Shown here piece by piece: positions 59,320 to 64,000 of a stretch of DNA of 64,000 nt. The stretch is taken from positions 248,001 through 312,000 of the forward strand of contig JAOTOL010001562.1 of assembly GCA_034440575.1 (NCBI GenBank), read 5' to 3'. This stretch comes from Imbricaverruca yamaguchii (lineage: Eukaryota > Arthropoda > Thecostraca > Neoverrucidae). Both the position numbers and the translations under genes were made by a program. Position 1 is the first letter of the stretch. Each line of letters starts with the position of its first letter. The notes beneath the pieces are model-generated. The model saw only the letters and a list, made by a program, of their open reading frames with translations. It ran no database searches and was not told the DNA's origin.

Positions 59320-60000
59320 ATGAAGACGCTGACCATCTCAAGTGACGGTTCGTCCTGCGAGACGCTGTGGGTGGCTGTGGGTGGTGGGGGACACCGTGCT
59401 GTTACTGTGGGTGTGGTTTACCGCCCGCCATCGGAGCCCGTGTCTGACGGCCCGGACGAGCTACAAGACCAGCTGCGAGCTCCCGTCAGTCTCGGCAAGC
59501 CAATTTTTTCCCGGGCGATATGAATATTAACCTCAACTGCGATCACGGTTAGTTGGAGCGCGTAGCCAAAACATGTTTTTTTTAAGGAAAACCGGTTTCA
59601 ATACCGTCTCAGGATCGTCATCAGTTCATTATATTTCGGTACGATTAGAAACGGTTTTTCTAAAAAGAAACATTTTTTTACTACTCCCTTCGACCAACCG
59701 TGATCGCAATTGATATGTAAACTGTTTTCGCAAACATTAACATTAATATCAACCTCCTTCGTTCCGACTTCCCCGATGTTCATCGATACGGAAAGATGCT
59801 TCAGGATCTCGGTCGCCCTCAGCCTGTTCGACTGCCGACCCATCTGAGACCGACGGCAATACTGCTGGAACATAGTATCACCAATGTTCCGGATCTTGAA
59901 TCGAACATTTAGCTGCCGGCCGTCCGCCAAGAATCAAATTCAGCTTACCCTGGCGACAATTCTGAGAAACAGTTCTCCGGATGTTTTAAGACTCCTCTTT
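59320..60000 (+). pseudogene. LINE endonuclease domain, split by a hairpin insertion
   Basis: The frame at 59320-59523 reads 'CETLWVAVGGGGHRAVTVGV' and 'VYRPPSEPVSDGPDELQDQL', the APE-type endonuclease segment E.lWv.v.......vvYRPP. After a one-base shift it continues 'FFPGDMNINL' (GDfN-type catalytic block). The domain resumes at about 59748 with 'NLLRSDFPDVHRYGKMLQDL', 'PTHLRPTAILLEHSITN' and 'VPDLESN', matching the usual lgL.Qlv..pTh.RP......D.iitn.pd sequence. Between the two halves lies a hairpin element (59535-59756). The frameshift and insertion inactivate it. Confidence 0.8.
59535..59756. mobile_element. ~210-bp hairpin (foldback/MITE-like) insertion
   Basis: Inverted repeats 'caactgcgatcacggtt' (59535-59551) and 'aaccgtgatcgcaattg' (59696-59712) differ at one position. 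Inside them a second, looser pair 'aggaaaaccggtttc' / 'gaaacggttttt' continues the fold. A 12-bp near-perfect direct repeat flanks the insertion: 'aatattaacctc' (59523-59534) and 'aatatcaacctc' (59745-59756). Removing it restores continuity of the LINE endonuclease reading, which supports a true insertion. Family unknown. Confidence 0.7.
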
Positions 60001-60004
60001 CCGT

Positions 60005-63000
60005 ATATAAAATGAACTGAACATTTGTAGCACTTTACAGCACACATCACACATCATTTATATTATGTGAACATAACATATTTAGACCTTCTAGGTTTTA
60101 CCCGCATACATTTTGGCAATATCTCGGGTTTTCCCCAGCCCACAGTGCATCTCCTGCCTCTGATTTTACAGTGCCCAGCACTATGATGTATGTGAAGACA
60201 CGTGATGTGAGTGCACCTTTCAGATTGCTGCACCTGTGCATCATTCCGAAACTCAAGGCGATACACTCGCCGATTCTGAGACGGCCGGGAATGCGACGGA
60301 TGGAGGTGGCGCTGCGACTCGACCGAATCGCGGCATCATCCATGACTAACAGGGGGACCGAACCGCCTCCTCACTCAGGCATCTGGTCGCCCCTGAACAC
60401 CGAAAGCTGTTCGACTCCCTTTGCTTGATCCCTTTGCCCTTAATGTAAGTTATTTTCCCGGGAAGCAGCTTTCCGCTTAACGCAGCATTCCCCAACAGGC
60501 CGACTGGCACTTAGCCAAGGCCATTAACACACAGTAGGATGGCACTGCCCCAGGTTTGGCTGGGGCAGGGCAATACACAAGACAGGGTACTGAGCAGAGT
60601 GGAGTACCCAATACAGTAGGGAACTAAGGAGGGTAGGAGGGCAGGGCATTTAGGAGGATAGCTGCACTAAGTCAGGCGGGAGCGGTGGCCTGGGAGAGGC
60701 ACAATCAATCAAAACAGTATTATATAGGACAAAAAGGAAAGTGCTACTCAGAAGGTGAAGTCATCTGAAGTTAGGGAGGGGCCGTACACATTGAGTTGGG
60801 GAAGGGCCGTCTAATGTCTGAAGTCTGAGTCATCAGCATGAACAAGTGACCTGACCTGAAAGGGGTTATGCAAATTTGGAGAGAGGCCATCTGAAGTCGA
60901 GAAGGGGCCGGATAAAGTCGGAGATACGCCGTCTGAAGTCGGACAGGGTCCATCTGAAGTCAGGGACGGATCGCGTTAAGTTAAAAAGCTTCAGAATTAA
61001 GGAGCATGAATAATTGAACTGATCTAAAAGAGTCCACTGAATTCGGGCATGTGAGACAGCTTCATGGAACGACAACGTTGACAACATGCTAATTTCTAAT
61101 GCCCTACTCGGAGACAAACTCACTGTTTTCATTTTTAGAAGCAACAAGTTTCATCATAATGTTTGTTCTGACTTGCAATCTTTGTTTGGAGAAAGGGGTG
61201 TGCGGCTACATCCCGTGCACAGGCCACAGATCCCGCACCACGACTGGTGCTCGGCATCCGTCCCGGGCGGCAGATGTGTCAAGCCAGCGATTTTTGTACA
61301 AGGAGCCTGGCTCGGGTTCAAGCCCAGGGAAGAATGATTATTTTATTTCTGCTTTTATTAGCGTTCAAAGGAGTGCGCCTGCCATACTTGACATGCACGA
61401 ATATTTGACTTCACCTAGGTTCTCAATACGTGTCCTCGTTCGTCTAGTCCAGATATTACTTTCATCCTTCGATGATTTTCGTCACGTGAAGGAACATCAT
61501 CTGCACGATGAATCTGATCAAGAGTCTTTATTGATGGGTGGGGATTCTCACTAGTGGCATAATGGAAAGCAACATGTACCAAAGACCGTATGTCAACATC
61601 ACTTCCGAATCCGACGAAAATTGTTGACATTATCCATTGTTTTCAAGGTTGTTATCAGTTAACGATTCCCGTTTATTCTGAATGTGTACAGATCCCAGGC
61701 TACGCTGAGCACCTGGGAGTTCGATTATTCCACGGTAAACCTAGTCAAGAGCGCCAGAACCTCATCAACCTTAATCATGTCTCCTGAGTCTACATCAAAG
61801 CGCAGGAGAAACCAGGCCTAACAAGTCTGTGGCAAAACGACATCTCGGTTCCAAGATATTAAGAACCGCTCCATTTCATCCGATAATACTTTACCGTAGA
61901 ATAACAATATACCAGCGTGTGGCTCTGCATTGTGTGGTTCTTTGGCATGTTCTATACGTGACCTGCTGTGATCTGTACCTAACCATAATGTCAAGTCGAG
62001 CACCCCAAGGTCGGGGCCAATTAAAGACGTGACGAACGGGGCTCCATGATAGAGATTTTGCGCACCTCTAACTGTTGTGCGTGTGTCGCATGTGCGGAGC
62101 GCGGAGCGTAGTGTCCGATATGTCGACAGGTCAGTCAAACTTGGCTCGGTCTGGTCCATCGCCCACCAATACCGGCCGAGTGTTGGCAAAATCGCAGCAG
62201 AATGCGGCTTTGTTGCAATCTAATCACACACCGTTGGGAAAACAATATCCTAAGGCACTACGTACGTCGCGCATGTTCGAATCCCAAGGGCTTGGAACTG
62301 AGATCATCATTAATCAAGGGCTTGGAACTGAGATAATCAATTAATTTTGTCGCCACTGAACCGGCTAAAATAAAGTTTCTGGTTCCTCCAGTGGAAATCC
62401 CCCCCCCCCCCGAAGATTCAGAGCGATATCTAGGCCCGTTTTCAGCTGTATGGTCGCTGCGGATATGAGCGTCAGGCGTGGTGGCCGTGGGAAGCAGGCG
62501 GAAAAGCGCTTGTGCCACCAGTCCACACAAAATATCAGTAGACTGGTGTTTGATATTGCGATCCAGTGTTGCTAGTTGTTGGGAACAGGGCATGCTGTAA
62601 CGTCCATCGCATGCGTCTGTTCCGTGGATTGACGCTCGTGCGAATGTGGACAGTTGAGTTGGTTGCAATTGTCTTTTGCTCCGAGTTGACTGTAACGATT
62701 ATAGATAGAATAGGACTTGATGTTCAATTACCAGGTGCGCCTAGTTCTGTGTCTGGATGCGGCGGATGACACTGCGTGCTTGGGTCAGCTCGGCCGTCTC
62801 TTGGTGGCGTCACACCGCGTCAGTGCTCCGAGTGATGCTCCCCAGCTCAGTCCACTCTGATAACTACTGCGCTCGGCGAGCGTGCTCTAAACAAACGGCG
62901 ACACGGGCATAACTAGCAAGTCTCTTTGCAGGGATCTGAAGGTCGCAAAATGGCTGAAGTTGCTGGCACGCCCTACAAACATTAATTATTATCAATCACA

Positions 63001-64000
63001 TAAACGTCGTTATTACTCAGGACATTAATTGAGGCCACCGGGATTCCCGAGCTCAATTACAGGTCGCCATTTCGTCCAGACCCACCGCAGATCGTGCACG
63101 GCACCGTTTATTTTCACTGTCGTCTTATCAGCACACACGTACACACACACTGGCGCCCATCCAGCCGCTGGCTCATTTCCGTAGTCGCCTGAGCCACTGA
63201 CCACGTTTTGATTTGTGTGCGGAGTGATGTTGGCCAGGACGGCGTCAGCGTGATGATGTCATGGTTGCACTTGTCACGATGCGATTAGACTCCCTTCGAC
63301 CACATCCGAAATCGGGCCTGTTCACCTAAGGCGTGCTGAACCTGGTGGCTGTCAGAAGTCGACTGTCAGTCTCAAACACAGTGAATATACGGCATAATCG
63401 GTCAATGTCGGAAGAATATGCACCTTGGTGCAGTGCTGTGTGCACTTGTCCATATCACCTGTATGTCATTAAGTCGAAAATGTTTTCAGCAGTACGACGA
63501 GGCTCTTTGGCGCTGACATGATCACGAATGATTAGCTTTGTGGTATATTTTTTAATCATCAGCATGGATCACCACCAAGCCAACAGTGGTCTTTAGATGT
63601 ATGTAGCAATATGCTTGCAAGGAATGAACACGATAACCCAGGCTTTGAACTTGCCTCAGGACAGCTGATTGACCATTGGATCAGACCATCTTAAGATCTC
63701 ACTTCCGTGCGGCGCCTTTCACCCCTGCCCCTCGACTTTTTCCTATTTCGAAGACCTTTTCTTGAAACTGGAAACTGCTATACCTGAATATATCGGGGAG
63801 TGAAGTTCAATCCCCTGCCCCAGTGGGTTGAACTCAGCAACGATTTCTTCTGAGGACTCTGAAAATGTATGATTAAACTGTAGTTCGTGGCCATGAGCAA
63901 ATAAACAGTGGGAACCTTCGCTCATCTCTTTCCCTTTATCCACATTAAGAGAACCATAGCAAATAGAAAGGGTCTGAATATAATGTGATTTTCGTAGTGA
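60005..64000. other. No gene recognised
   Basis: Mixed unique DNA. Visible small features are a 31-bp tandem duplication 'aagggcttggaactgagat' near 62287-62337, a run of about twelve C at 62399-62410, and a CA run near 63140. Overlapping frames at 60063-60428 and 61086-61554 have no recognised domain. A B-box-like 'gggttcaagccc' at 61315 lacks a convincing A-box. Confidence 0.45.

Noticed and set aside
60063..60428. Overlapping 81- and 85-codon frames as a gene
   Set aside because: Opposite-strand frames over the same DNA with no recognisable motif or exon boundary.
61240..61330. Possible tRNA gene or SINE with 'gggttcaagccc'
   Set aside because: The B-box is good, but no A-box at the right spacing and no cloverleaf could be drawn.

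Overview
The window looks like a non-coding, repeat-rich stretch of an animal nuclear genome. There are no operons, no long uninterrupted bacterial-type reading frames and no ribosome-binding sites. Instead there are degraded non-LTR retrotransposons of several clades, a Penelope-like fragment, a mariner element, tRNA-derived SINEs, microsatellites, many minisatellites, an intron-less ubiquitin-protease pseudogene and one convincing exon of a rhodopsin-family receptor with a splice donor. The receptor style and element mixture suggest a protostome invertebrate, perhaps an arthropod. I cannot name the species.

Layout. Bases 1-14,000 are mostly unique AT-rich DNA with two copies of an unnamed dispersed repeat (about 1860-2410 and 6955-7735), a tRNA-SINE (minus, about 4510-4740) and two LINE remnants (5050-6350 and 10150-10900). 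Bases 14,720-18,435 hold a large inverted repeat, with arms of about 1.3-1.4 kb, built around a transposon-type gene. Its right arm runs almost directly into a 33-bp minisatellite (18,500-19,205), followed by an L1/Tx1-like LINE remnant (19,380-20,370). Bases 20,400-35,000 are nearly empty apart from a CR1/L2-type LINE end (23,705-24,060), a degenerate repeat (25,450-25,760), a GC-rich island (29,440-29,880) and a Penelope-like RT fragment (31,870-32,345).

Bases 35,380-37,130 form a CpG-rich island carrying the first coding exon of a GPCR on the minus strand (35,955 down to 35,637). Bases 37,378-39,450 are a complete but dead mariner with matching terminal inverted repeats, whose 5' leader has expanded into a 45-bp minisatellite of about 26 units. 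Bases 40,600-42,400 are a LINE with an RNase H domain. A series of tandem arrays follows: 65 bp, 35 bp, about 280 bp, 26 bp and 93/94 bp. The 280-bp array (47,880-52,020) is split by a 2.3-kb insertion holding the C-terminal end of a reverse-transcriptase protein, a GC-rich repeat and a USP2/USP21-like processed pseudogene whose catalytic Cys is Tyr. Near 59,500 a LINE endonuclease domain is interrupted by a 210-bp hairpin element with a probable 12-bp target duplication.

Only the GPCR exon is likely to belong to a living host gene. Everything else that resembles protein is mobile-element or pseudogene debris. The unusual theme of the window is repeated birth of minisatellites inside or beside mobile elements, several with a palindromic motif (CACGTG or TGACGTCA) in nearly every unit.
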